The position numbers and the translations under genes are program-made. From Liriodendron chinense (taxonomy: Eukaryota; Streptophyta; Magnoliopsida; Magnoliales; Magnoliaceae), in assembly GCA_003013855.2 (NCBI GenBank), contig ML058440.1, forward strand, positions 1,488,001 to 1,552,000: a stretch of DNA of 64,000 nucleotides, in the 5' to 3' direction. The notes beneath the pieces were generated by a model, which was given only the letters and a program-made list of their open reading frames with translations, did no database searches and was not told where the DNA came from. Shown here piece by piece: positions 9,865-20,879 of this stretch. Each line of letters starts with the position of its first letter. Positions within the stretch are counted from its first letter, which is position 1.

Positions 9865-10846
9865 AGTTGGCATAGTTTAGTATATTATTAGTATGTGGTA
9901 GAGCAGGCCCAGTTACCAGGTGGTCCACACATATATGTCGAATGTGGACCGTTGGTCAAATCCTTTTAAACCATCCATTTGTCTTGTACACGTGTCGCCC
10001 ACACTATGACCACAGCTGGCCTGATTTCATGCCAAGGCACAAACATAGAGGGGCCTACTTGATGAACGGTCCAGATTTCACACACATGTGCCTCACTGAC
10101 ACGTGTAGAGTAGAGGATTAAAAATCCTGCTCTCATCGGTAGAGACTGCATTTCTAGTTTCATTTTGTTAGTCCTGGAAATCTAAAGCACCCAGAGCTGA
10201 CCGGAACACTTTCTGATAGCTGCAAGGGAAAGAATGAACATATCTATTTCCATGCTGGCATTGCAGACAACACATCCATTACATGAACAATGAAATATCT
10301 ATTTTCTTGCGGCAAAAAAAATTGAGAGAGTAATTTCTTACCGTATATCTGCGACAGTGGCAGGAATTCATGAGGACAAGGGCATTATTTACCTGCTGCA
10401 TCTTTGGAACCGGCGCCAATAGGAACACCACTGGATTACACAAATGGTGGGTTGCATAGGGCAGCAGCCAAGGCAGAGGCAGAACCAACAGTAGCAGAGA
10501 ACTATCCGACACCAGTCCACAGAGTCAAGAAATCAGTTCTACCATGAATCCGTGATCATCTCAACTTCGGGTTTCTTCAGAATCAACGAATGAATGTACA
10601 GAACTTTCAAGCAATCAATTCTCCAAGTAGTTTGTTTAACTAGTGAATTTGTTGGACTTTGTAAAATTGGCCACCCTCCCTGTAATTAGATTCGGAAGAC
10701 TACTTGCATCCCCAACATCAATAGATGGCCATACACCCTTTTCTTTAAAGGCCATATTGCACATATGTCTATAGAAGTCCATTACCAAAGTATCCATATC
10801 CAAGGTTGTAGGCTTCTAGAATGGATCATACCCGTTGCATTCAATG
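9865..10846. other. Intergenic between convergent DUF688 and aminotransferase genes
   Basis: It holds the 3' UTRs of the two flanking genes and a fragment of the common 'gtggtccacac ... ggaccgt' repeat at about 9905-10100. No additional gene is seen. Confidence 0.5.
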
Positions 10847-13593
10847 TCAACGTTTAAAGCTTTCAGCAATTTTCCGGATCCGATCCAAGACCACTCGGAT
10901 ATCGGTTTCAGCCAATGTAGTAAAACAACAACGAAACCATCCAGGTTCAATGCAGTGGCATGATGACCCAGGAGTTACATTGATCTTAGCTTCCTTCAGC
11001 AGTTTTTTCCACAGTTCAAGCTCCCCTTTCTCACTATAAGGGTGGATTAGCTCGCTCATGTCTACCCAACAGTAAAAACCTGCACTACTCTTTGTGCACA
11101 TGATTCCTAAATTTTCCAAACCATCCACAAATTTAGCATACATTCTCTGCAGCCTCTCCCTAGTTATCTGAATCAAATCCTTTAGGAATTGTGTATCTGA
11201 AAGCATCGAGATCAGCAAATGTTGTGTAGGAGCTGAAATGGAAGAGAACCTCGCCAACCTTGCAGCAGTGGCCAGGACAGTTTTGTTGTGAGAATAAATG
11301 ACTCCCACTGTAAAGCCTGGCAGAGACAGATCTTTTGACAGCCCATATATTATATGAACCCTGTTCACGTAAAAATCTTCTGAATTGACTATCTCGGCCA
11401 TGCTCACAAACTTGACATCGCAATGGGTTGACCCGGCAAATATTTCATCCGAAATCAGATGAATGTTCTTCTCCCTGGCGAAATCCAGAAGTCTGTTCAG
11501 TTTCTTCCGACCCAGAAGATTTCCAACAGGGTTGGAGGGGTTCGAAATAAGAATGGCGCAGACTTTTAACCCCCGTTTCTTCGTTTGTTTGTAAGCTCTG
11601 TCAAGGGCATCAATGTTTAGATTGAAATCGCTGGTACTACGACATGGAACAGGTACTAGCTCTACTCCGGTTCGCCATTTTATATCCCGGTCGAAGCTGT
11701 AAAATGAACCCCCTTCAGTATGAGAAAAGAATATTGCGATTAGAGACTTTCTTAAGGGAGTCACTAGATACATCCATCCTGATTGTGTTGCTTAGGTTGC
11801 ATTTGGTTGCACCAACTATCATGAAGTTTCACGATATTTGGACCAAGTTAGATGGATTAATCTTGAGATATCATGATATTTGGTGCAACCAAACACACCC
11901 TTACCCATTTTCCATTTGGGGAATTGCAGTAGTAAAAAAGTGCACCATTTCAATTCCCAAAACGGAAGATGTGTGTAAACGAATAAATCAGGCATGTTTG
12001 TCTTTCTTCAATGAAGAAAATAGAAATCACCCTGGGCAATATGGTGTGGGAACAAGAAATGCATTTCCAGGATCTGCTAGGCAGAAGCTGAGTATCTCGA
12101 TTGCAGGGGTTGCACCAGCTGTTAACACTATCTGCGACGGGTTAAATGCAACCGGGGTTCGCATAACTTCAGTCATGAATCCAGCCACAGCCTTCACATT
12201 CGAAACACGAATAGATAGTCAATATTGTTTGCAACACTTCTTACATCGCAAAGGTGTTTGGATGCACTGTCAAGTTGAAGTGTGATTACAGGTCTCATAA
12301 ATAGGGAATAACCAAATCACAATTATTTAGCATTCATGTTGAGGGAGTGGGCTCCAAATTGCAATTACTGAACATAACTGCACATTGAGGGCTACTTCCT
12401 CATTATGAAGACCAGAGAACATTGTTATAGCATCTCTTCTTTATTAAATTAAACAACTGCAACTCAATCCATTTGTGCATCCAAATGCAACCTCAAATCT
12501 AAAAGCTACCAAAACTAGAACCACATCCAACTTGTCAGTTTTAATCTAAACTTGCAAACAATACAATCCCAACTCATAATCTTGTAATACAAACACATAA
12601 TAATTGGAAATTAATACTGATATGAAAAAAAAAAAAACTCATAAAGAGGGAAGGCATGGGTTCCAAATTGCAATTGCATTACTTTCACGTCAGGCCCAAC
12701 TGAATCGTAACAGCACATTGAGGGCCTAGCTCCTCATTATGAATACCAGAAAACATTGATACCTTTGTTATCTCTTCTTTACAAAGTAAACTGTGCATCC
12801 AAACACCTAACGCACATCCGGATTGTCAATTTTAATCTAAACTCGCAAATAACCTAATCCAAACTCATAATCGTGAGATATATACACGCATCAAAGTGTG
12901 CGTTTGGTTGCGCCAAATTTCATGATTAATCAGTCTCGTTTGGTGCAACCAAACACACCTGAAATGGGAGAAAAAAAATATCTTATAAAGATGAAGAAGT
13001 TCAGAAATACAGCAAGAATTCAGCTGAACAAGAAGAACAGAGATAGCTCTAATTACCATCTTCAGCTTCATCAATCCATCAAATGGCTGATAAGCCGTGG
13101 TCCCACTAATATTCAAATCCTTCAGATGAGCCGCAATCCAACCACGAATAAGATCCAATGATAACTGCTCCAAAACAAAACCCAAAAGCATAATTCTCCG
13201 AATTAAAATAAATGAAATGAAATGAAATGATTCTACCTTGTTTTCAGCCAATCCGAGCTGAATTACGCCGTCCGGATTTACCGAAGCATCATAAGGATCG
13301 GCAGCAACCTTCTCGAGCCCGATATAGTAAGGCGAATCGCTGGACCTGGTGATGGAAGAGGCGCAGGACGAGACGAAGGAGCGGGCGGCTCCACGTGGCG
13401 AGAGATGGGGTCGGGGGATTCTAGAAAGTTCTGGAAGGGGGTCGGGGGAGGGGGGAGGAGGAGGAGGAGGAGGAGGGCGGTTTCTCTTGAGGTAGAGCCG
13501 AAAGAAGTAGAAAAGGGTGCATGGGATTACTGAGCCAAGGACGAGTCCGCGGCTCCCTTGGGCTAGTCCCTGTAACGGTACGACGAGTCTCAT
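10847..13593 (-). CDS. ACS10/ACS12-type aminotransferase (ACC-synthase-like)
   Basis: Four exons on the minus strand: 13593-13237, 13164-13057, 12191-12031 and 11696-10847. All junctions are GT-AG and the frame sums to 491 residues. The N-terminus MRLVVPLQGLAQ starts a hydrophobic segment (about 16-35) and a proline run. It is followed by SDSPYYIGLEKVAADPYD and VIQLGLAENK, TTAYQPFDGL, LTAGATPAIEIL, SNPSNPVGN, SDEIFAG, and YGLSKDLSLPGF with the PLP-binding lysine at about residue 330. The C-terminus has EPGWFRCCF. This is a fold-type I PLP enzyme. The N-terminal extension and YGLSKD (rather than SLSKD) fit the Arabidopsis ACS10/ACS12 branch, known as amino-acid transaminases lacking ACC synthase activity. 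The first in-frame ATG (13593) was chosen because MRL-VPL matches ACS12. A small upstream ATG frame (13681) is discussed under findings. Introns carry MITEs. Confidence 0.9.
11795..11900. mobile_element. 106-bp Tourist/PIF-Harbinger-like MITE in intron 3
   Basis: The ends GGTTGCATTTGGTTGCACCA and TGGTGCAACCAAACACACCC are inverted repeats of ~28 bp with few mismatches. They are flanked by TTA at 11792-11794 and 11901-11903, the TWA target preferred by PIF/Harbinger elements. It lies in the last intron of the aminotransferase gene and could fold as one hairpin. Confidence 0.75.
12290..12890. repeat. Imperfect tandem duplication (~350 bp) in intron 2
   Basis: Two diverged units, about 12290-12620 and 12640-12890, share 'TTCCAAATTGCAATT'-like, 'GCACATTGAGGGC', 'CTCCTCATTATGAA', 'TTATCTCTTCTTTA' and 'GTCARTTTTAATCTAAAC' blocks in the same order. 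Short 'GTTTGGATGCAC / GTGCATCCAAA' inverted ends within it suggest duplication of a MITE-like sequence. Confidence 0.65.
12896..12959. mobile_element. 64-bp hairpin MITE, relative of the intron-3 element
   Basis: The arms GTGTGCGTTTGGTTGCGCCA and TGGTGCAACCAAACACACCT are inverted and closely related to the ends of the 11795-11900 element. Only about 25 bp separate them. It lies in intron 2, about 100 bp beyond the exon 2 donor. Confidence 0.65.
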
Positions 13594-13699
13594 GGCAGCG
13601 CCGCTTCTGCTGCTGGCCTGAGTTTCTGGAATCGGCGTCGTCGCGTTCCGAGTCACCGAGTCGGAATCGGTCGCGGGTCATTTACAGGTGGCGATGGGT

Positions 13700-13907
13700 T
13701 TTTCTAGAGAATAACGCCCATCGTCTCTCTCTCTCTCTCTCTCTCGAATCTGTTGCTTTGCTTTGCTTTGCTTTGCATTTCTTTTCTTTTCTTATTCTTT
13801 TCTTTCTTTTATTCTCTTTATCAGATTCAGAGAGAGAGGAGGGAGAGGAGGGAGAGTACGGAAAATTCGAGAAGTTGAGTTGAGAGGTTTCGAATTTTGC
13901 GCCGTTC
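13700..13907 (-). promoter_or_regulatory. Probable 5' UTR/proximal promoter of the aminotransferase gene
   Basis: Upstream of the start codon (minus strand) lies a CT/AG microsatellite (13723-13745 on the plus strand), TTTGC pentamers (about 13754-13775) and a GA-rich block (13827-13860). Such purine/pyrimidine tracts are common in plant 5' UTRs. No TATA box was recognised. A Mutator-type element begins only ~320 bp from the ATG. Confidence 0.45.
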
Positions 13908-13916
13908 CTCCTGTGG

Positions 13917-14456
13917 GGGTGCGAATTAGATGTTACCCTGGGAACACCTTAGAGGGTGTTACCCCTACCGTGCGGGGCCAATATTGATGTATTGTTTATA
14001 TATCTATGCCATCTATATGTTTTCTCATATCATTTTAGTGTATGATCCAAAATTTTAAGAAGATCCAAATCTCAGGTGGAGCATACCACTAGAAACAGTT
14101 ATTAATAACCATTAAAAACGTTTTGTGGGCCACAAAAGTTTTTGATAAATCTGATAGTTATATTTTCACTTCATCAAGACCTTATTGAAATTATCAAGAG
14201 CTTGGATTGCAAATAAACATTACTAAAACCTTACCATGGGCTCTTTGGAATTTTTAATGGTGGGGCACTCAATCACACTGTTTCCAGTGGTATGGTCCAC
14301 TTGAGATTTGGATCTGCATAATTTTTGGAACCTTATCATAAAATGTTCTGTATAAACGGATGGACCGAGTGGATATACAAAATATCATCCATGTGGACCA
14401 TACGTTAGGGGTAACACCCACTAAGCTGTTCCCGGGGTAACACCTAATTCGCACCC
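13917..14456. mobile_element. Mutator-type MITE with 9-bp duplication and ~54-bp inverted ends
   Basis: The left end begins GGGTGCGAATTAGATGTTAC and the right end is its inverted copy (GTAACACCTAATTCGCACCC). Similarity runs ~54 bp per arm with about five mismatches. CTCCTGTGG occurs at 13908-13916 and 14457-14465: a perfect 9-bp target duplication, the hallmark of Mutator-like elements. The interior contains inverted halves of the common repeat (about 14040-14110 and 14270-14340) and no coding sequence. Confidence 0.88.
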
Positions 14457-14474
14457 CTCCTGTGGATCGCAGGA

Positions 14475-15017
14475 CGCGGATTATCTACCGACGGCTTCAG
14501 TAGCTATCTCGCTACTGAAGTGACGTCACCGAGTTATGTGGGGCCCACCATCATGTATATGTTGTATCGAGTCCATCCATTTGAAGAGATCATTTTACGG
14601 AATGATCTAAGGAATGAGGCAGATTCAAAGCTCAAGTGGAACCTACCAATGAAAACAGTGGTGATTGAATACGTACCATTGAAAACTTCTCGGGGCCACG
14701 GAAGTTTTCGATAAAGCTTATATTTGTGTTTTCACTTCTTCTATGTCTGTGTTAACTTATGGATAGGTTGGATCTCAAATAAACATCATGGTGGGCCTAG
14801 GAAGGTTTCAACGGTGGACGTCACTGTCCCCACTGTTTTATGTGGTGGGTCCACCTGAGATTTGGTTCTGCCTCATTCTTTGTCTGATGCTCTAAAATGA
14901 CCCCTCTAAATGAATGGACCGTGTGGATACAACACATACATAGGGGTAGGCCCCACATAACTTGGTGACGTCACTTCATCACGGAGATGGCTACTGAGGC
15001 CGTCTGTGGCCAGTCCG
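14475..15017. mobile_element. Palindromic Mutator-like MITE with GACGGC..CAGTAGC ends
   Basis: The arms read GACGGCTTCAGTAGCTATCT and GAAGTGACGTCACC.AGTTATGTGGGGCC on the left, with their inverse on the right (14955-15010). Both arms continue with the common GGGCCCACC repeat, so the whole element is a diverged long palindrome. The outer GCGGATT-like end links it to the elements at 21385 and 39075. I find no clean target duplication; the right end is abutted by another element. Confidence 0.65.
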
Positions 15018-15452
15018 TAGGGGTGTCAAGGGGCCGGTTTAGGGCCGGGCCAAGCTCTGTCCAAGCCTGGCCCACCTCTCTCAACTCATGCCCAAACTCA
15101 GCGTGGACTCGTGACGGGCCATAATGGTCTAGCCCAAGCCCGGCCCAAGGCATAAATGCAGGATTTAGCCCTAGCCTAAGCCCAACTTTTAATCCCTTTT
15201 CCATATATAAAAAATTTTACCAATACCATAGACAATGAAAGGAGTTTAAAGACGGGGATAGATTTTTAGAAAAAAATTGTATAAATTTTGGATTTTAAAA
15301 AGAGGAGGAATATTTTAATTTAAATTTTAAATTAAAAAATATATTCAAGTCGGGCCGGTTTGTCAAGCTTTTGAACAGCCTAGTCCAAGCCCGGCCCAAT
15401 GCGGGCCAGGCCCCAAAGCCCGTTGGGCCAACCCGGTCCATTGACAGCCCTA
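15018..15452. mobile_element. hAT-like element with GGGCCGG-rich low-complexity ends
   Basis: The ends TAGGGGTGTCAAGGGGCCGG and CCGGTCCATTGACAGCCCTA are inverted. The interior is made of GGCCCAAGCCC-type words plus an AT-rich core. The flanking octamers CCAGTCCG (15010-15017) and CTCGTCCC (15453-15460) match at only 5 of 8, so the duplication is degenerate. Classification follows from the same end structure as the better-preserved elements at 24844, 39620 and 44946. Confidence 0.6.
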
Positions 15453-15499
15453 CTCGTCCCGGATCTCGTTTGTTGGCTAGTGAGAGTTATTTGTGGTGT

Positions 15500-16985
15500 G
15501 GCTTCTGTGGATCCTCAGATCCACTGCAGTAAGTGGGACCACTTTGATATGTGTTCCTTACATCCACGCCGTCCATACTTTTTTAAAGCTCTGGTCTCAA
15601 ACAAAAATTAAGCAAATCTAAATCTTAAGTATACCACATCATAGGAAACAATGTTGATTGAATACCCACCATTAAAAAAATTCTTGGGGGCCACTTAGAG
15701 CTGGAGAACGAACGGAACTGAGTTGAACATGGGCCAATTCGATTCAACTCATTTGCTAACTGGGCTGCATTTGAACAATGTTCAAACAAACATTCGAATA
15801 ATGGGGCCTTGTTTGTGTTCGATTCGATCTAGTCCGACACATTTTTCATTTTGGACAATTTTTTCAGTTCGAACCATTTCAAAGAATTTATTTTTTTTCA
15901 TGCAAAAATATTTCATAAAGCACAATGTTCATAACTAAAATTAACCAACATAAGTAGTTAAATGCATAACCAATGTTCCCTATTTTAAGTACATCAACTT
16001 AAAATTCATATAACATTTGTAAAATCATATAACATATTATTGATATTAATAATATTAAATATTTAGAAATAAAAAAAATCAAAGTATCAGATTTGGACCT
16101 TTGGAGCTGGACAAGTATAGCAAAGTATTGGATTCAGACCAACATACAGACTGACGAGTGGGATGACTTGACCGAAATCAGATGAATGAGCAAGAGCAGA
16201 GAGATGGCCGCATGGGAGAAAGGATGGGAAGGACGAGCAGGGGAGAAAGGATGGGGGTTAGCCAGTTAGGGTTTGATCGGTTCGGCGAGCAGGGGAGAAA
16301 AGATGGGATTGGGAAGGATGAGCAGAGTTACAGAGGACCTGACTGGAATCGCCAGATGGGCAAGCAAATAAGTCAGTACATGGCCGAACGGGTTGTTTTG
16401 GTTAGGATTTCGATCGTTCATCGAGTAGGGTAAAAAATGGTTAAGGCCGGCTGAGGGGGTCGAGTGAAAACGAGTAAGTAAAAAAAGTATTTATATCAAT
16501 TTCAACGAACCAAATCGAACTAATTCGAACCGGGTTAGTGAACTGAATTAAATCGAACAATGGTATGTTCGTGTTCGGTTCGAAATTTTTTCGAACACCC
16601 AAAATCTTGTTCGATCCGCTTTCGAACTGGTTGTTCGGTTCATTTTTTTTTTATTCGAACGAATTGAACTGTTCGGTAATTTCCTGTTCATGTCTAGCTC
16701 TAGGGCCACTGGAATGTTTATTTTCCATCAACATGTTGAAAGGCCACAAATACCTTAGGTGAAGAGGCCACACAAATACCAGCTTGATCCAAAACTTTTG
16801 TGGCCCACGAGAAGTTTTTAATGGTCAATAATCACTGTTTACTATGGTGTGGTCCACTTGATTTTTGAATATGCTTAATTTTTGGAATCCTTAAAATCAA
16901 CTTTCAAAATGCATGAACGGCGTGGATTTAAAGAACATACATTACAGTAGGCTTCACAATCAAGGATCAATCGACGTCGACGAGA
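15500..16985. mobile_element. MITE of the common GGGCCCACC family, split by a hAT element
   Basis: The left half (15510-15695) carries GTGGATCCTCAGATCCACTG, 'AAGTGGGACCACTTTGATAT' and 'CACCATTAAAAAAATTCTTGG'. The right half (16703-16985) resumes exactly at GGGCCACTGGAATGTTTATT and ends with the inverse words (AACATACATTACAGTAGG, ATCAAGGATCAA). Removing 15696-16702 plus one octamer restores the usual order of the family. Confidence 0.65.
15696..16702. mobile_element. hAT-type element with TTCGAAC-rich interior, perfect 8-bp duplication
   Basis: It starts TAGAGCTGGAGAACGAACGG and ends CATGTCTAGCTCTA. The terminal TAGAG fits the hAT YARNG rule. GGGCCACT at 15688-15695 and 16703-16710 is a perfect 8-bp duplication. 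The interior is rich in GTTCGATTC/GAACCGAAC-type words in inverted orientation towards the two ends. It has no transposase. Confidence 0.8.
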
Positions 16986-17203
16986 TTTACGATTGCCATT
17001 TCTTTTTTATATGTATATGGTCGTCATGTGACTTGATGATTGCATTAGTAGTGTTACTTTGTTTAAGGAAATATGAGTTGATGACTCACATCAACACATG
17101 AGTGTATACAACTTTGAAAGTTGACACATTGAATGGCGGAACATTCCATATAAAAGCATACATTCATAAGCACCCTATCCCAACATGCTTAAACTTGAAG
17201 ATT

Positions 17204-17391
17204 CACAAGAGTTTTAACACAAGGTCATGGGTTCAAGTACCCATTGTGGTGTATGTGAGCCTGTGTGGGGGTGGGAGGCTTACAAGAGTTTTAACACAAA
17301 AGGTCCTTACTCATGCCTCAGTGGTAGACTCACAAGAGTTTCGTGGTCATGGGTTCGAGTACCCATTGTGGTGTGTGTATTAAAAAAAAAG
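17204..17391 (+). mobile_element. Dimeric tRNA-derived SINE
   Basis: Two B-box blocks occur in tandem: GGTCATGGGTTCAAGTACCC (about 17213-17232) and GGTCATGGGTTCGAGTACCC (17345-17364). Each is followed by CATTGTGGTGTRTGTR. Only the second is preceded by an A-box-like GCCTCAGTGGTAGAC (17314-17328). The element ends in A9 and is flanked by ACTTGAAGATT (17193-17203) and ACTTAAAGATT (17392-17402), a duplication with one mismatch. It therefore inserted as one unit. The second half is the same family as 1256-1376. Confidence 0.8.
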
Positions 17392-17402
17392 ACTTAAAGA
17401 TT

Positions 17403-18154
17403 AATCATGGAGAAGTGTTATCCATGCAAGTGGTTTTGATACATGCCATAAATCTCATTCGTCGGATAACATATGCATATGGTTGGATCACTTGGATGAA
17501 AGTGCATCCCATGATAATCCAACAAAGAACCATGATAAGTAGTCTTATTGTATGGATTATTTTACTATGAAAGATTTTCTGGGTTTACAAAACCAGTTAG
17601 TCATAAGCTCATGCAAATATTTTAACTAAAATGTTTTGATTTAAATGATTTTATAAAAGGAAAAACAATGCTTTTTTTTTTTTGTAGTTTAAGAAGTAAC
17701 TTACGAAAAATCTAATGGCATATCTTTATTATTATCAAGCGGGATTCATATTTAAGGCCTAAGCCACATAATGGAAGGGTGATGATGTGGAAGGATGTAG
17801 GATAGCCAATGGTTTGAGTTCATGTTTTGAAGAACTCCTATAAAGGCAGTTGGTGATAACCTACATGCACTAAGAGAAAATGCCCATGAGTATCCATAGG
17901 AAATCATAGTTATTATTGGCGAACCACAGTCTGTATTGACGAACCACAGTGTCTATTGGCGAACTACAGTCATGTTGTATTTAATGTATTACAGATAAGT
18001 GTCATTGGATGAATTGGTATGATTATACATAAATCTAATACTTTATATTTCATGTACTACGGAACCCCTTTTCGAGACTAAAGAACCTAGTCCTTACTTA
18101 GAATACTCCAATATCAAGGTCACCGCCAAGTGCTCGGTAAAATTTTTAATTACC
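17403..18154. other. Spacer with a 3 x 20-bp minisatellite
   Basis: At 17914-17970 the unit TATTGGCGAACCACAGTCTG is repeated three times with small changes. The rest is AT-rich with no recognised gene. It may form the degenerate left flank of the DUF1985 transposon remnant. Confidence 0.5.
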
Positions 18155-18760
18155 GTGAGAAATGATTTCAACAATTGTGTTATCAGGAGGGAGATATTTA
18201 TAAGAAGCCAATTTGGATATCTGCTTAATTTCGATGAAGGGGGATGGAGGGCAAATAGACTATTGATCTACTTCCTGATGCAAAGGCACCTTAGTGACCT
18301 CCACTTTAACTTAGGTGGCACCATTCTTAAATTTATGGAGATGGACTTTGTCTTGATTATGGGTCTCAAGTGGGGAACACCGGATGAATCGAAATAAACC
18401 AGTTAAGGATCGTAAAAAAAAAAGTATTAGGGATCAATTATTCAATGATCAGTCTTATATTATAAAGAAAGATTTGCTTCAGGCATTTAAATCTCTTCAA
18501 GGGAGTAACTATCACGTGGTCACCGTGAAGTTGGCGATATTGATGTGTGTAGTGAATTTACTTGTTGGATTGCGAAAAAAGAACAAGTGTATAGAAGATT
18601 ATATAGATTTAACATATTATTATGATGCATTTGATAATCACCTTTGAGGGAATGTGGGGTACCAGATCTTGAAAGAAAAAATGAATATTGTAATTAAGAA
18701 ACAATTTCCGAACTCAAACGACTTCCGTAGATACTTATATGTTATACAAGTAATTTTTTT
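18155..18760 (+). pseudogene. Decayed DUF1985-type transposon protein
   Basis: Consecutive broken frames read FIRSQFGYLLNF, then LLIYFLMQRHLSDLHFNLGG and MEMDFVLIMGLKWG. These are followed by RDQLFNDQSYIIKKDLLQAF and VKLAILMCVVNLLVGL, then YQILKEKMNIVIKK. The order (short conserved 'FGYLL' block, long helical segment, 'E/DF.L.MGL..G', later 'KLALI..V..LL.G') resembles DUF1985 proteins, which occur in plant Mutator-like and CACTA-like elements together with Ulp1-type proteases. There are stops and frame shifts, and no intact protease is visible. The assignment rests on pattern memory only. Confidence 0.5.
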
Positions 18761-19570
18761 CCTTATGAGTTTTCGTAAACTATTACACCAATATAATATG
18801 CCTTGCTTTAATATTACTTGTTTCCCTCATTCAACAAGTTTATACATATGAGGTTCTCCCTAGCATATGCGCCCTGAGGGGTTGTGCCATCAGATGTAGT
18901 TTAATCAAAATTTCACGATTTCTTAATTAGAAAGCGATTAAGGTAGCAAAATACAAGGCTCTATTAAAAGTTTTTACAAAGGTGCGGTTAAGTTGAAATA
19001 TCTACTCAAACTTTGTTTGTTTTGTATTTCAGTATTGCTAACACTACATACATATTATTGCAGCCTAGGATTAGCGACGAACTCATCCTCATAATTGATG
19101 AGGAAAAAACTGTTGTTATTGTATAAGTTCGTGAATTTATTAAGGAGAGAAAAGAGATGATAAATAAGAAGATAGATACGTTCGAGAGAGGCGGTGAATG
19201 AGAGGTGAAGTATGAGAAAGATGATTGAGGAGATGGAGACAATGGAGGAGAGTGGTGCGAAGAAGAAGAAGAATGGGGAGAAGAAGACTCTTGAAGATGT
19301 TATAAAAGTAACGCAGTATGAAATAAGACTAGAGTTGGAAGAAGAGAATAAGGGCCTGCACAATAAAGTTAACTTTTTATAAGCTAAGGTGGAGACGCTG
19401 AAAGTATTTAAAATTTCAATTATTATCATGTGCAAGTATTGTTTATTGCGAAGTAACCAATATATGTGACTCTCTTGTAAGGTGCGCATCCCACGTCAAC
19501 ACAGGCTGAGGTACAGGTCCAGCCCTCACAATCTGATAAGACGGGGACCCAGTCCGCCTCACTAGATTAG

Positions 19571-19774
19571 GTGGGGGACACAGAGCAGGTCATGGATGAG
19601 GTGGGGGTCAGTCTCAATGATATCAATGAGCCGGATGCCCACTACAACTTTGTATTTATGGACCCGTTAAGAAGGCTTAGCTATGAGGAATATGAATTTG
19701 TTAAGGCGGCGTATGTTGATGGTGTTCATGTTTGGCCGAAATGTCTTTGGGAGAATGCATGGATTGATGATTAG
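19571..19774 (+). pseudogene. Short acidic frame, possible continuation of the DUF1985 remnant
   Basis: A 67-residue frame with NEPDAHYNFVFMDPLRRLSY and an aromatic-rich C-terminus (VHVWPKCLWENAWIDD) sits about 0.8 kb downstream of the DUF1985-like pieces. Between them is a purine-rich, coiled-coil-like stretch (19100-19390). It may be the spacer between DUF1985 and protease domains of the same dead transposon. I cannot name a domain. Confidence 0.3.
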
Positions 19775-19779
19775 GTAAA

Positions 19780-20870
19780 ATTGTTTTATTTTATATATTA
19801 TACATGTGTACTAATAATTTGGGACTTACGCATGAAATCAACCCATATATAGATTTTTTAACTAATCGTCGTATAGAAAATCTTAAAGCGTATCTTCAGA
19901 ACTGCATGTTTGTCACGACATTATTTTGGGTAATGTCCATTTATTGATATGTACATTTAATTTATATCATAGCCATCTCACTTAGAGTATTTTGATTAAT
20001 TTATAACATGACTTTTTTAAGTGCAACATTGAGCTTCTATGTAAATATATATGATGCGGTGCTCATGAAAATAGAGATAAAGATTACATTTTAAAGGATA
20101 TAATAAGGGTGTCATGCTAAAAAAAGATATCCAATTTTTATAAGTAAAATTCTAATTTTCGCATCTAACTTTAACCATTTTACCAACACCAAGAAATTAG
20201 TCATTAATTGTGAAGAGGAGGTGAACACTAAGTAAGGGCAGAAATCAAAATTTCACTCCCTATATTTAACGAACTTCTTACATTTGACTGATTAGCCATT
20301 GATTATAGGAAACCTAATAGCTTTCGGAGGAGAAAATGTAACAATAGAAATTGAATTTTCACTTTTATCATGTTTTACAACTATCTATTTCTAGAAAAAT
20401 GTTAATTTTTGTAATAGTGAATTTTGGATTTTTCTTATTACTTAACATATAACCAATGTTGCCTTATTATAGAGTTTGGATAATTCATATTAAGCTTTTG
20501 GCTAATTTAAATTAAATTAGGGGTAATTTTAGATGGACTTATATTAATTTATATGTACTGGCACAAGGTATATGGTTTAGAGTTTCCATATGAAAAACAA
20601 TCCTCACGAAGACATGATTGGATATTTTGTTACTAAGCAAGTTGCCAAGGGCCCCAAAGGAAATCGGTTGAGCAATCCCTGCCTCCCAATTTTAGACTCT
20701 TTTTTTTAAATAAAATCATTGGTTATTACTCATTCTTAATAATCTAACAAATATACACTCATTGGATAATTTAACTAACAAATAAATATACTTTTGGTCA
20801 TGGTATATTTAAAAGTTTAGTTTTCCTTACCTGGCACGGATGCAAGCCTTTAGGACATGGATTGGGTGGA
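19780..20870. other. AT-rich, no feature recognised
   Basis: About 1.1 kb of AT-rich DNA with no open frame of note and no clear repeat. Confidence 0.4.
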
Positions 20871-20879
20871 TCCTTTAGA

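Noticed and set aside
11644..12285. 213-codon plus-strand frame
   Set aside because: It lies antisense over exons 3-4 and intron 3 of the aminotransferase gene; the minus strand explains the coding signal.
17914..17970. Three regularly spaced 20-bp repeats as a possible CRISPR-like array
   Set aside because: The units are contiguous without spacers, in plant nuclear DNA; a simple minisatellite.
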